From the NCBI GenBank assembly GCA_024291935.2, contig CM044326.1, forward strand, positions 37,819,948-37,883,947: DNA of 64,000 nt, given 5' to 3'. Source of the DNA: Okapia johnstoni. Its lineage: Eukaryota > Chordata > Mammalia > Artiodactyla > Giraffidae. A program made the translations under genes and the position numbers. The notes under the pieces were generated by a model that saw only the letters and a list, made by a program, of their open reading frames with translations, had not been told where the DNA came from and ran no database searches. Position 1 is the stretch's first letter, and each line of letters begins with the position of its first letter. This document shows, in pieces, positions 53,337 to 63,941 of the stretch.

Positions 53337-54617
53337 CCACCTGACCTGCCTCCTGAGAAATTTCTATGCAGGTCAAGAAGCAGCAGTTAGAACTGGACAT
53401 GGAATAACAGACTGGTTCCAAATAGTGAAAGGAGTATGTCAAGGCTGTATATTGTCACCCTGCTTATTTAGCTTCTATGTAGAGTACATCATGTGAAATG
53501 CCAGGCTGGATGAAACACAAGCTGGAATCAAGATTGCTGGGAGAAATATCAATAACCTCAGATATACAGGTGACACCAACCTTATGGTAGAAAGCAAATA
53601 AGAACAAAAGAGCCTCTTGATGAAAGTGAAAGAGAAGAGTGAAAAAGTTGGCTTAAAACTCAACATTCAGAAAACTAAGATCATGGCATCTGGTCTCATC
53701 ATTTCATGGCAAATAGATGGGGAAACAGTGAAAACTGGAGAAGGTGATGGCACCCTACTCCAGTAGTCCTGACTGGAAAATCACGTGGATGGAGGAGCCT
53801 GGTAGGCTGCAGCCCATGAGGTTACGAAGAGTCGGACACAACTGAACAACTTCACTTTGACTTTTCACTTTCATGCACTGGAGAAGGAAATGGCAACCCA
53901 CTGCAGTGTTCTTGCCTGGAGAATCCCAGAGTCGGGGGAGCCTGCTGGGCTGCCGTCTATGGAGTCGCACAGAGTCGGACACGACTGAAATGACTTAGCA
54001 GCAGCAGCAGCAGTGGAAACAGTGAGAGACTTCATTTTGGGGAGCTCTAAAATCACTGCAGATGGTGACTGTAGCCATGAAATTAAAAGACGCTTGTTCC
54101 TTGGAAGAAAAGCTATGACTATCTTAGACAGCATATTAAAAAGCAGAGATATTACTTTGCCTACATAGTCAAAGCTATGGTTTTTTCAGTAGTCATGTAT
54201 GGATGAGTTGGACCATAAAGAAAGCTGAGTGCTGAAGAATTGGTGCCTTTGAACTCCAGTGTTGGAGAAGACTCTTGAGAGTCCCTTGGACTGCAAGGAG
54301 ATCAAACCAGTCAATCCTAAAGGAAATCAGTCCTGAGTATTAATTGGAAGGACTGATGCTGAAGCTGAAACTCCAATACTTTGGCCTGATGTGCAGAAGT
54401 GATTGACTTGTTGGAAAAGACCCTGATGCTGGGCAAGATTGAAGGCAGGAGGAGAAGGGGACGACAGAGGATGAGATGGCTGGATGGCATCACTGACTCA
54501 ATGGACATGAGTTTAGCAAGCTCTGAGAGTTGGTGATGGACAGGGAGGCCTGGCGTGCTGCAGTCCATGTGATCACAGGGAGTTGGACACGACTGAGCAA
54601 CTGAACCAATCTGAACT
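53337..54617 (+). mobile_element. BovB LINE 3' half with nested Bov-A2 and TSD
   Basis: From the RT region ('ccacctgacctgcctcctga') to the tail 'gcaactgaaccaatctgaac'. The frame is broken. The YADD motif is degraded to YTGD near 53563-53574, and a TAA follows near 53597. TSD attatcaga at 53328-53336 and 54618-54626. A Bov-A2 splits it at 53737-54011. Confidence 0.92.
53737..54011 (+). mobile_element. Bov-A2 SINE, nested in BovB
   Basis: Two Bov-A units and an AGC-repeat tail. TSD agtgaaaact/agtggaaaca at 53727-53736 and 54012-54021 (8/10), derived from BovB sequence. Confidence 0.93.
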
Positions 54618-54814
54618 ATTATCAGAAAGAAAAAAGATTACAATAAAAAGCAAAAACCCAATCCATCACTTTATTATTACATTCACTTTACAGTTGAAGA
54701 AGTTCCAGTGAAGAATTTCCAGTTAATAAATTAAAGTAACTTTGTCCCTGGGAAGTTTATATGGCAAGTCTGACTCCCAAATTAGGAGTTGTTCTACTCT
54801 GCTTTGATCTGAAA

Positions 54815-55245
54815 AACAAACAAAAAAATCCTGGGAAAATTATTAAAAATGTAGGATCCCCCAAAGATTCTGATTCCACAGGCCAAAAAGTTCTAGGAAC
54901 CTGTAGTTTTTTAAATTTTATATCTATGTATTCATTTATTTTGGCTGTGCCAAGTCTTTGCTGCTGGGCATGCTTTTCTCTAATTGCACTAAGTGCTGGC
55001 TACTGTCTGGTTGTGGTGCACAGGCTTCTCACTGCAGTGGCTTCTCTTGTTGTGGAGCATGGGTTTAGAGCAGAGACTCAATAGTTGTGGCACATGGGCT
55101 TAGTTGCTCTGTGGCATGTGGCATCCTCCCGGATCAGGGATGGAACCCAAGTCTCCTGCACTGGTAGATGTATATTATTTACCACTGAACCCCCAGGGAA
55201 GCCTGGAATCTGCAATTTTTATATGCAACCCAAAGATTCTGATCC
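54815..55245. mobile_element. MER5-type hAT fragment, split by a SINE
   Basis: 'ccccaaagattctgattcca' before and 'aacccaaagattctgatcca' after the CHR SINE look like MER5-type sequence. Weak because both parts are short. Confidence 0.4.
54913..55205 (-). mobile_element. CHR-2-like artiodactyl SINE (long form)
   Basis: Antisense: T-rich tail, 'ttttggctgtgccaagtctt', 'ttcccggatc'-like block, 'gcactggtagatgtatatta' and the head 'ccagggaagcc'. TSD about 16 bp, diverged (gaacctgtag... at 54897 and gaatctgcaa... at 55206). Confidence 0.8.
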
Positions 55246-55249
55246 ACTA

Positions 55250-55905
55250 GCTCTGTGGGCCTCCTTCACCTGGTTGTCCTTGCCTTATGTCCTGCTTCCT
55301 TCGGGTGTGTAAGGAGTTTCTCAGATCTCCTTTCAAGATGAACCTTCTGCAAGGGGTGTAATGAGCTGACGTGCTCCAGGGGCCACACTTTCTGGGTGGG
55401 TCCAGGATTCTGCATGGTGCTCACACCAAGGTCATCTCTTTCTCAGCTGCTTTCAGCCAATGACCAGAAGTTTCCTGGAGGACTTCAGAAGTGGGACATG
55501 TCTGCCTTTAACAGAAGTCCACTCATGGGGAATCTTGGCTCAGGGGCTCCACCAGCCTGAGCAAGACTTGCTCAGAGCTGCGCTGCAGTCTGACAAGGGT
55601 TCTTGCCCACCCTCACCCCCACCCCCGTTTGCAAGTGTCCAACCCTCATCGCAGCTGGAAGGCTCTCTCCTTTGGCTCCAGCTCCTCCTCTCCCTTATCA
55701 TCCATGATCATTGCCCCTGATCCCTCTCTCCCAGTTTAGATTCGGTTTTGCTATTTGATTCCTAGAGGACTCTCAAAGACACACAAGGTGCTCCCAGGAA
55801 AGTGAAGTAAAGAAGCCCCAAACCAGTGGCAGGCTAGAGGCCATGCATACCACACACAGGATCACAGCAGCCACTTGGGTACAACTCTTACCAAATCCAT
55901 GTTTG
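55250..55905. other. unique GC-moderate stretch
   Basis: Nothing recognised; C-rich run at 55609-55628. Confidence 0.5.
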
Positions 55906-55911
55906 GTGGTA

Positions 55912-57009
55912 TGCCGGGAGCCAGCTCACGAGATCCCCACTCATGACAGAGTCATGAGAAAAAGGACTGACGAGCAGAGCAACTCAGGCCTCGGGGATTC
56001 TCGAGAGGCTGCCTCAGCGCTCACCTTAAAAATAAGATCTCTCTCTCTCTGACGCTTGCTATAATAAACCTCTTCTTATTTTCTGTGACTTAGGCAAAAG
56101 GCTTTGCCTGATTCCCTTCTAAAATAGATCATTCTGAAACATCAAATCAACAAGGCCCCTGAACAGTAGCACCCTAAATAAAGTTATCTGGGATATAAAA
56201 TATGCTGATCTAAATTCCTCTTGCTAGCATATTGGTTTGTTTAATAAATGTACCTGTGCCTTTGGAGCTAATGTGCTTGACTGCCCCTTAATAACAGAAC
56301 AGCATTGAGAGCCTCCACACAGAAAGCCCCAATGGGCACAGAGCCCTTTGTAGGAAAGAAAGGCTTGTTAGAAAATATAAGAAATATTGCTTTATGAAAC
56401 TATTACTTAGTCTATATTTACTCACTATGTTTTTACTCAACGTATTTAGCCTATATAATGAAAGTATAATAGTTAAAAGATTTATATAAATAGAAGTTTA
56501 GCTTTAATACAAATAAGACAACTGTTGATTTAACTGATGATTCTTACTTAGAGCTGACCTTCAGCTTGCTGTTCTGTGACCTTATGGGACCACATTCTTT
56601 TCTGTTAAGCTCAAGGGATAGAGTAATTACCGAAAACAGGTTTTACCTTGAAACTTTCTATTGATGAATTCTTTCCTGCTGTGCCTGATACAAAAGCGTT
56701 CTGACTGATCAACCCTTGTCAATAGGAGAGTCACAGGATGTTAGCAGGCCCCCAGGCCAGAAGATGATGTAAACTAAGATATGCAAACGAAGTCGGTAAG
56801 GCTCAACATTGTTGACCCATTAAGCTGATTTGGTATGACTCTATACTTTACATTTGTTTCTATGTACCACTAAAAATATAAAAGCTGTCTTAAAAACAAT
56901 AAAGTCAGAAGACACTTGGAAACACCATGACTCGCTGTGTCTTCTCATTCGCATCGCCGACGCCGTCCATCCTAAGGGAACCCTGACCAGCTGGAACAGG
57001 ACTCCGGCA
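55912..57009 (+). mobile_element. solo LTR of a class II (betaretrovirus-like) endogenous retrovirus
   Basis: Seen: a 1,098-bp unit with inverted termini TGCCGG...CCGGCA, flanked by the perfect 6-bp duplication GTGGTA at 55906-55911 and 57010-57015. A TATA-like TATAAAAG lies at 56877-56884, AATAAA at 56898-56903, and a CpG-containing 3' part at 56940-57009. An earlier AATAAA lies at 56063-56068. Known: 6-bp duplications and TG...CA ends are typical of betaretrovirus-related ERVs, and solo LTRs arise by LTR-LTR recombination. There is no primer-binding site or gag/pol/env sequence on either side, so no viral gene remains. The subfamily name is not assigned. Confidence 0.9.
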
Positions 57010-57015
57010 GTGGTA

Positions 57016-57895
57016 CCCCACTGTTGCCTTGAAACTGGTCATGGTGGAAATATTTACACTACAGAAATCGAGAAATGCTGCAGATCAAAACTAACTTTTT
57101 TCCTCTTAGAGTCCCTTAAATGTTTCCTGGCACACCACTGTCCCAAGTGCCACAGCAGCTAAGATTCTTAGACATTCTGGTCCACAAATAACATTTCCCT
57201 TCTTCGAGGCGGTAGCAATACATACAGCCAACACCTGTCCTCTTGTCATTTATCTCCCATCGACTTCTCTCCTGATGGAGGATAAAACCCCTCTGACTTC
57301 ATATCCCCAAATTTCATCATGTAAACACTTGTCTCCACCTGCTTGCTGGTGCTGTTCAAGTGCTTCTTGTTACCGGCAAGCTCAAAGTTCTCTAGTGGCC
57401 AATGACACTCCATAATTTTGTAATCAATAAGAGATTGTACCTGCAAGAAGATAATTATTGGTACAATACATCAAATCCCAAATGATATGCTCCAGATATA
57501 ATTCCCCTCCTTTTTCTCAGTTCAAGCCAGCACATCTCAAAAGATTGGAAGAGAACATTTGTATTCATGATGAATAAAAATGTTCAGGAATCTGTGAGTT
57601 AGTTACATCTTGGTGTGAAATGAAAAGAATCAACAGCCAAAGGAGGGAGATTGGCCTAAAATAAATAAATAAGCAAACAAACACACACATGCATTGGTTT
57701 CAAAAGAGAACATTCCTTCTAGACAGGGCGGGAGGAAAAAATTTTTCCTCAGGGCTCTTCATAGAGACACAAACCAAAAAATCAGACTAGAGGATTTTAA
57801 CTTATGTTTTATCAGCAAAATGTAAGCATCAGTTTTCTTAAATGAAAATTAAGTTTTATACCAATGTGAAGTGCTTGTTTGTGGGCTCAGTAAGA
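57016..57895. other. unique stretch
   Basis: Nothing recognised; short AATA and AAAC runs at 57660-57690. Confidence 0.5.
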
Positions 57896-57899
57896 TTAT

Positions 57900-58052
57900 G
57901 CACATGTGTGATGTGTTTTCTGTGTGTATATGTGTATGCGTGTCTATGTGTATACATGTCTATGTGTATTTGTGTACTTGTACGTATATGTGGATGTGTG
58001 TGTATTCTGTGTTTGTGTGTCATGTGTATCTATGTGGGTGTGATGTGTACAT
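57900..58052 (+). repeat. degenerate (TG)n/(TGTA)n region
   Basis: About 150 bp of TGTG, TGTA and TCTATG units; the open frames here are repeat-encoded. Confidence 0.85.
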
Positions 58053-58054
58053 AG

Positions 58055-58890
58055 TACTAAGGCACTTAGTAAGTGTTCAATAAAAGCGAATCTATTTCCT
58101 GCTTCTTTTTTAGTTATGAGAATCTATGGAGAGTAAGGTACCCACATTGCCTTGCCGAGTGTATTCATTATTAAAGAAGAGAGATTGCTTTCTGGTGTTT
58201 CTGTAAGTGAACGCTAATGCATTAAAAGTCAAAAATAAATAAAACAAGCAGACAAAAAGACAAGGCAGAATTCATAGTGGAAACAGCTCTATTAAACCTT
58301 GCACAGCTGGAATGTGGCCATGAGGAAGTAGCAGGGAGTTGTTTGTCAATTACACTAGGAGATGCAAGATGTCAGAGTGTGCAGGACACCTCCCAGGACA
58401 AGTATGTGGGTGCACTATTACAGAGTAGCTAGCTTTACACACAATCAAGATTTTCCAAATACTTGCTCTGACTTTGTGCTACAGATCTGGGCACAAATAT
58501 TGAGCAAGATCCAAATGGTACACGGCGTCCTGGTATTAGTGTCTCCCATCAAAATGAGTTAGGACAGGGGAGTAAAGATGGGCGGTTGCTTGACCAATTG
58601 CCTCGGATTTATTTTTCATCATTTATATTATATTACATAGGATTGGAACTCTACTCAGTGGATGGACAGTCTAATAATTTACATGTTTAATATGATTTCT
58701 TCTACAGGCAAAAACAGTACCAGGTAAAGCATTTATATCTTAATGATAGGTAAATAATCCTTCAGTGTCACTGCTGAACATACAACAAGCCAGCGTTGTC
58801 TATTTATGAAAACACCTTTATTTTTGTACCTCATTACAGCAGAGATTTTACTACATTGGTAGCTATAGCCCTACACAGATAGAATAAACA
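58055..58890. other. unique AT-rich stretch
   Basis: 'ggcacttagtaagtgttcaa' at 58062-58081 looks like a MIR or L2 3' tail; otherwise nothing recognised. Confidence 0.5.
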
Positions 58891-58893
58891 ATT

Positions 58894-58897
<4 letters not shown>

Positions 58898-58924
<27 letters not shown>

Positions 58925-58949
58925 TCAGACACACACACACACACACCCC
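58898..58949 (+). repeat. (CA)n microsatellite
   Basis: CA tract with one TCAGA interruption, followed by a C-run. Confidence 0.93.
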
Positions 58950-59011
58950 CCAGCAAGATGAAGGCAGTATAGCCATACAATAATATCCCCCCACCCCCAC
59001 CCAGAAGCTAG

Positions 59012-59221
59012 GGGCTTCCCAGGTAGCACAGTTGGTAAATTATCTGCATGCCAATACAGGAGACACAGGAGATGCAGGCTCAATCCCTGGGTCAGGAAGA
59101 TCCCCTGGAGAAGGGAATGGCAACCCACTCTGGTATTCTTGCCTGGGAAGTCCCATGGACAGAGGAATCTGGCAGGCTACACTCCATGGGGTCTCAAGGA
59201 GCTAGACACAACTGAGCGACA
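59012..59221 (+). mobile_element. Bov-tA SINE with perfect TSD
   Basis: Full length. TSD agaagctag at 59003-59011 and 59222-59230 (9/9). Confidence 0.93.
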
Positions 59222-59247
59222 AGAAGCTAGAGAATTTCTGCCTCATT

Positions 59248-59248
<1 letters not shown>

Positions 59249-59296
<48 letters not shown>

Positions 59297-59310
59297 AATA
59301 TATATAAAAG
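59249..59310. repeat. poly-A and (TA)n tract
   Basis: A-run followed by about 20 TA units. Confidence 0.92.
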
Positions 59311-59364
59311 AATCCTAGGAAGAATTATAGTATGCTCTGTATACTAGAAAGAATTCTTGGGATC

Positions 59365-59700
59365 AGAGTGCAGCCCTCAGGTGCTCTCCTGACTAGCTGT
59401 GTGACCTTGAATGTTGTTTTACAAACTGTGCTGTGCTCATGAATCACTCAAGGTTCCTGTTAAAATGCAGAGTTTGTTTCTCAAGGTCTGAGGCAGAGGG
59501 TCCCTGAGACTCTGCATTTCTCACAAACTCCCCTGTACCTGGGCTCAGGATGGTGATTCTTAGACTTGACTTTGAATCTCAGTTTCTTCATCTGCAACAC
59601 GTAGATGCTGATGTTTGATAAGGTAGTGAGGATTATACCAAACAGTGCTTATAGAAGCCCCAGCCGAGCGGCTGGCATGCACTGTGTTCCATCAGTGGAC
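59365..59700 (+). mobile_element. MIR SINE, interrupted by MER5
   Basis: 'actagctgtgtgaccttgaa' before and 'cagtttcttcatctgcaaca', 'gtgaggattatacca' after the DNA element are one sense MIR in two parts. Confidence 0.7.
59415..59565. mobile_element. MER5-type hAT, nested in MIR
   Basis: 'catgaatcactcaaggttcc', 'gttaaaatgcagag' and 'gagactctgcatttctcaca' are MER5A-like. Confidence 0.65.
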
Positions 59701-59704
59701 ACAG

Positions 59705-60555
59705 TTACTGCTATTATGAATAACGTGTTCACGGAACTAGGGCAGACATTAACCACCTGAAGAGAACAAGGTAACGTCAATTAGATGCATGTGGTCCCGT
59801 CGCCTTTTTCATCCTATAGCTAATGGCAATGTTGCAGATTTACTTAGCCCTGTAAATTCTGACTCAAAGGCATTGTGTATCCCACCATCTTCCTCAAAAT
59901 AATAAGAAAACTGGGAAAAAAATAAAAGGAGAAAATCTGTTTGCCTTAGAAAGTTTCCACAGCTCAGCAGAACCCTGCATGTACTCGAGGGTAACTTCAT
60001 TTCCCAGGGTCTGGCAGAGGCCGTAATCCATGAAAATGGAACACAAGTCCTTGCATGATGTGCTTTGCAGTAAGCCGCTAAGATTCACTTGCAGCTCTGC
60101 GTGAGACCCCTGGGTTCTCTTTGATAAGTTGCCCAACCTGAGGAAGCTGAAAATGTGTCGATTATTGTGGGGGGCTGTAGGGAGGAAACAGCATTAGAAG
60201 TGGAGAGGGTGGTGGATCACGGACCCTGGGGTGCACAGCCTGCCTCCTGACCTCATCTGTAGGACAAAGAGAGCCGGAGTTGGTTTTACAAAGTACTCAG
60301 AGCCCTGGCGAGGCACGGGAAGAGGGAAGAGGCGTTTTGGGTTGCCTTCCATCAAATGCATGCAGATGAGGTGATCAGGGTGTTAGGGAGGGTTTTAGCA
60401 CCTGTGGAAATGAGGGGGCCAGCCCCAGGCAACTCTGTCCCTCCCCTGCAGAGGAAAGAGCACCCCGGTGTTTACATTGCAAAGCTGGGAAAGAATAATG
60501 TGTAGTTCAGGCAAGGCCGTGGGGTTCTAACCCTCTCAGCTCCGGCCTGGGAGAG
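59705..60555. other. unique stretch
   Basis: Moderately GC-rich after 60150; frames on minus are unrecognised. Confidence 0.45.
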
Positions 60556-60559
60556 GATA

Positions 60560-60710
60560 AAGTGTTTCTGCTTTTCTGGAGGCAATTTGGCATTCTTTTT
60601 CAAACCCTTTAAAACTGTACATACCTTTGGACCCCGCAGACCTACATCTGGAAAATTATCCCAAGGAACCAACATAAATGTGTGGAATATTTCAGCTTTA
60701 GGGTGTCGTG
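60560..60710 (+). mobile_element. old L1/HAL1-like LINE fragment
   Basis: 'aaactgtacatacctttgga', 'tggaaaattatcccaaggaa' resemble the 'pol'-end block of old L1-type elements. Confidence 0.5.
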
Positions 60711-60714
60711 CCTG

Positions 60715-61148
60715 GAGCTGGGATGTGGGATTTTTTTTCTTTTTGTAACTTTGATGGGTAGGGGTACATGAAAACAAAACAAACAAACCAAAACACCAAA
60801 CCAACAACGACAGCAATACAGAGACAAAGAAAGCTATCTCGTTTCAAAGCTGCAGGAAGCTTTCTCTCCCAGAGAGCTGGAATGTGGAGCTGGCCTTTGG
60901 TGGAGTCTGCTCTACTGTTTGGAAGCGATCCCCTTACATGAGGAAGAATATTAAGCATTCTCCCCAGTATTCCCAGGCAAATCTGAAAATGCAGGTGTGT
61001 TAGACTCAGTGGTTAAGTGCCCTGCCTCATTATGGAATTTGTAAAGTGCTGTTTTTATCCAGACTTGGATGCTCGTTTGTACAGAGCCCAGTTTCTCTAC
61101 TCAATAAGGTTTCAAACTGGTTGCAATTTGCCTGAAAAGAGGGAGCAT
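60715..61148. other. unique stretch
   Basis: AAAC-rich at 60770-60810; nothing else recognised. Confidence 0.5.
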
Positions 61149-61150
61149 TC

Positions 61151-61365
61151 AGGGGCTTCCCCGGTGGCTCAGCGGTAAAGAATCCACGTGCAATGCAGAA
61201 GACACAAGAGACACAGGTTCGATCCTTGGGTTGGGAAGATCCCCTAGAGGAGGGCATGGCAGCTCTCTCCAGCTTTCTTGCCTGGAGAATTCCATGGATG
61301 GAGGAGCCTGGAAGGCTACGGTCCATGGGGTTGCAAAGAGTCAGACGCGACTGAAGCGAATGGGT
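61151..61365 (+). mobile_element. Bov-tA SINE
   Basis: Full-length plus copy with the 'gacacaagagacacaggttc' subtype head and several retained CpGs. Confidence 0.93.
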
Positions 61366-61449
61366 AACACACATGTAGAGATCTTTCAGGCATGCGATAT
61401 TCACATAGTGGTAGGCAGGCCAGGGCTGCATAGATAGTCTGAGAAGCTG

Positions 61450-61870
61450 CCTTGGACTTGCTCATATTCTAATAGGCTTAGAGAGGTAATGAACATGCAG
61501 ATGAGTAAGTATACAAATGCAAGCATATATAATAGTTATATGTTCTATATAGAGGAAAGTACAATAACAGTAGAGAGTATTGGAGATAAGCTATGTACTT
61601 AGAATGGTTTCTGAGGGAACTGATAAGGAGGTAATGAGGCAATGAACTGGGACACAATGTCCATCACTACATAGAAAGAAAGTTCTTTGCGGGAGGTGTT
61701 GCTGTGAACACCTATAGATAAAGGCCCTGACATTTGGAGGGAATGTGGAGGCATGGGGTGTTTTATTTTGGATGGATATCTGATGGCAGATCTGTTGGCT
61801 TATGAGAATGATGTAGTAGAGAGGGAGAGATTGATGCAAAATATCTGGAAGAATGCAGTCCTTGAGAAAG
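61450..61870 (-). mobile_element. L2-like LINE fragment (weak)
   Basis: 'ctcatattctaataggctta', 'gaacatgcagatgagtaagt', 'aaaggccctgacatttggag' follow a common antisense L2-type order. Confidence 0.4.
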
Positions 61871-61874
61871 CAAG

Positions 61875-62295
61875 GGGCAGCAGACAGGGAGCATAAGAAG
61901 GTAGTCTGTCCTGGGGCTGAGATGGATGCTCATTCCATTACATGGCAGAAGCCAGGGATACAGATTCAGGCATCCAGTGTCATCAGAGAAATAAAGATGG
62001 CGAATTTATGTCTGATTGCACCCATCTTCTTTGAGATAAAAGATGAGGTCACCAGTAGAATTTGGTGGAGGTGGGAGTGACATTTGAGGACAGATAAGGT
62101 GTGAAACCATCATCTCCAGAGCTAGAAAATAAATTCACCTGGAAAATATGATTGTCTAGTTGGATTGAATGCCTACTTCAGATGTGTGGTCATCTACTGA
62201 AATGCATCCATTCAGTCCCATTTTGCAACATTCTCCAGCTACAGCCAGCTCTTTGGGAGCAGATGCAGAGAAAGAAGACAGTCCATATAACTAGG
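61875..62295. other. unique stretch
   Basis: Nothing recognised. Confidence 0.45.
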
Positions 62296-62299
62296 TACG

Positions 62300-62705
62300 A
62301 TGAGCAATTTTATGTGTCAACTTGGCTGTACCACAGAACCCAGATATTGGAACAAACACTATTCTAGATGTTTCTGTGAAGATATTTTTAGATAAGATTG
62401 ACATTTAAATCAGGAGACTTTGAGTAAAGCAGATTTCCCTCCATAATGTGGGTGGACCTCATGCAATCAGTTGAAGACCTTTAGAGAAAAAGAGTGACCT
62501 CCCTGGAAGAAGAGGGAATTTTGCCAACAGACTATCTTTGGACTCAAAATGTCATGCTTCCCTGGATCTCCAGCCTTCTGGTCTACCCTGAATAACTTTT
62601 AACTTGACAGCATCCAAAATCACATGAGTCAGTTCCTTAAACTGATTCTCTCTCTATGTACATCCTATTCGGTTTGTTTCTATTGAGAATACTGACTACT
62701 CCATC
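62300..62705 (+). mobile_element. MLT2-type ERVL LTR
   Basis: Starts 'gagcaattttatgtgtcaac', contains 'gagtaaagcagatttccctc', 'gtgggtggacctcatgcaat', 'tggatctccagccttctggt', and ends 'ttctattgagaatactgac'. Sense order of the same LTR type as at 27.3 kb. No internal viral sequence adjoins it. Confidence 0.8.
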
Positions 62706-62739
62706 AGGTTTTAGGAGGACTACTCCACCAGGTTTTAGG
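62694..62739 (+). repeat. 22-bp direct repeat at the MLT2 end
   Basis: 62694-62715 and 62718-62739 match at 21 of 22 positions, spaced by 2 bp. Confidence 0.85.
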
Positions 62740-62869
62740 TGGAACTGGGGTTACTAAGGGAGTCTTATGAGCAGGGAATGGACAAGGGCATGAAGACTGT
62801 TTTCAAGGGATGGTTATGGTCATAGTCAGGGAAATTGTACACGGTGTGAGTCTATACCCCTAAGAAAAG

Positions 62870-63225
62870 AAACATGTCCCAAATCTCAGTGGCCTATTGC
62901 AATAAATATTTACTTCTCAAGCAGAATGGCTACAGCTATTGTTCATCATGGTCACTCAAGGACCTGGATTGATGAAGACTCCATCTCCATGTCGGCTTCC
63001 ACAGTTGCTGCAATGGGAAGAAGAGAGGGTCAGGGAATTGCACTGGCAATTAAAATGCATATATCACTTCTCAGATTTGCTTGTAAAAGCAAATCACAAG
63101 ACTCCATCTAATTTCAAAAAATGGTCATGAAGCAGTTCTGCCATGTTTTAGAAAGGAGAATAATCAGAAACGTGTGAAACAGCTTTAATAACTCCTAGGG
63201 ATGCCAGATAATAATAATAAGAAAA
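62870..63225 (-). mobile_element. ancient LTR-like repeat
   Basis: 'cagtggcctattgcaataaa', 'gtcactcaaggacctggatt', 'ttgcactggcaattaaaatg' resemble the antisense order of an old mammalian LTR-type repeat. Family not assigned. Confidence 0.45.
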
Positions 63226-63308
63226 AAGTGGTAGGACTGATGGACCAGAGGTCTCAATGAGGCTGAAGAATTTCTAAGCTAGGAAAACTGCTGTGATCTG
63301 GAACCTTG

Positions 63309-63515
63309 GAGGCTTCCCTGGTGACTCTGTCTGCAATGTGGGAGACCTAGGTTTGATCCCTGGGTCAGGAAGATCCCCTGGAGAAGAGAATGGCAACCCA
63401 CTCCAGTATTCTTCTCTGGAGAAATCCATGGGCAAAGGAGCCTGGTGTGCCAGGATCCATGGGGTCACAAAGAGTCCGACAACGACTAAGCAACACTTTC
63501 ACTTTTCTAAAAACA
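63309..63515 (+). mobile_element. Bov-tA SINE, head deletion
   Basis: Plus copy lacking about 20 bp of the head between 'gtgact' and 'ctgtctgcaatg'. Confidence 0.9.
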
Positions 63516-63815
63516 TCTTCACAGCAACACATAGATAGGTATTTGATTAAATAACTGGGACTACAGCTTAGCCAAGTTGATACAAAGACTATTGCATACA
63601 TCAATAGAATGCTAAGGCAAATTCACTGATGTCAAAGGAAAAACATTAAAATAGTCTAAATAAATCTTCAAGTGCTGAGCAAGGCATAGAGCACACTCAG
63701 TATGTCTGCTTTTAGTTGGGATCACCTTTATGAAAGTTTAAATTTTTAAACAATATATATTCCCTGTATCCAAAAGGCAACGTTAAAGGAGGGAATAATC
63801 TCTAGACACAAAATG

Positions 63816-63941
63816 GGACAGAATGCCATGATCTTAGTTTTCTGAATGTTTAGCTTTAAGCCGGCTTTTTCACTCCCCTCTTTCACTTTCATCAAGAGGC
63901 TCTTTAGTTCGTCTTCACTTTCTGCCTTAAGGGTGGTGTCA
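63816..63941 (-). mobile_element. BovB LINE internal fragment
   Basis: Antisense piece of the RT region just downstream of YADD ('ccttaagggtggtgtcatct' end). Neither BovB terminus is present, so it was probably cut by deletion after insertion. Confidence 0.88.

Noticed and set aside
55843..56052. 69-codon frame across the LTR 5' boundary
   Set aside because: Crosses the host/LTR junction and has no viral protein similarity I can recognise; not a gene.
55912..57009. Possible full provirus
   Set aside because: Only one LTR is present, with host sequence and the same 6-bp duplication on both sides; no internal viral genes.
57842..58083. Cys/Val/Met-rich frames resembling membrane segments
   Set aside because: Translation of the TG-rich repeat.
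27310..62705. MLT2 LTRs at 27.3 kb (minus) and 62.3 kb (plus) as the two ends of one provirus
   Set aside because: They are in opposite orientation, 35 kb apart, with no ERVL internal sequence between; independent old LTRs.
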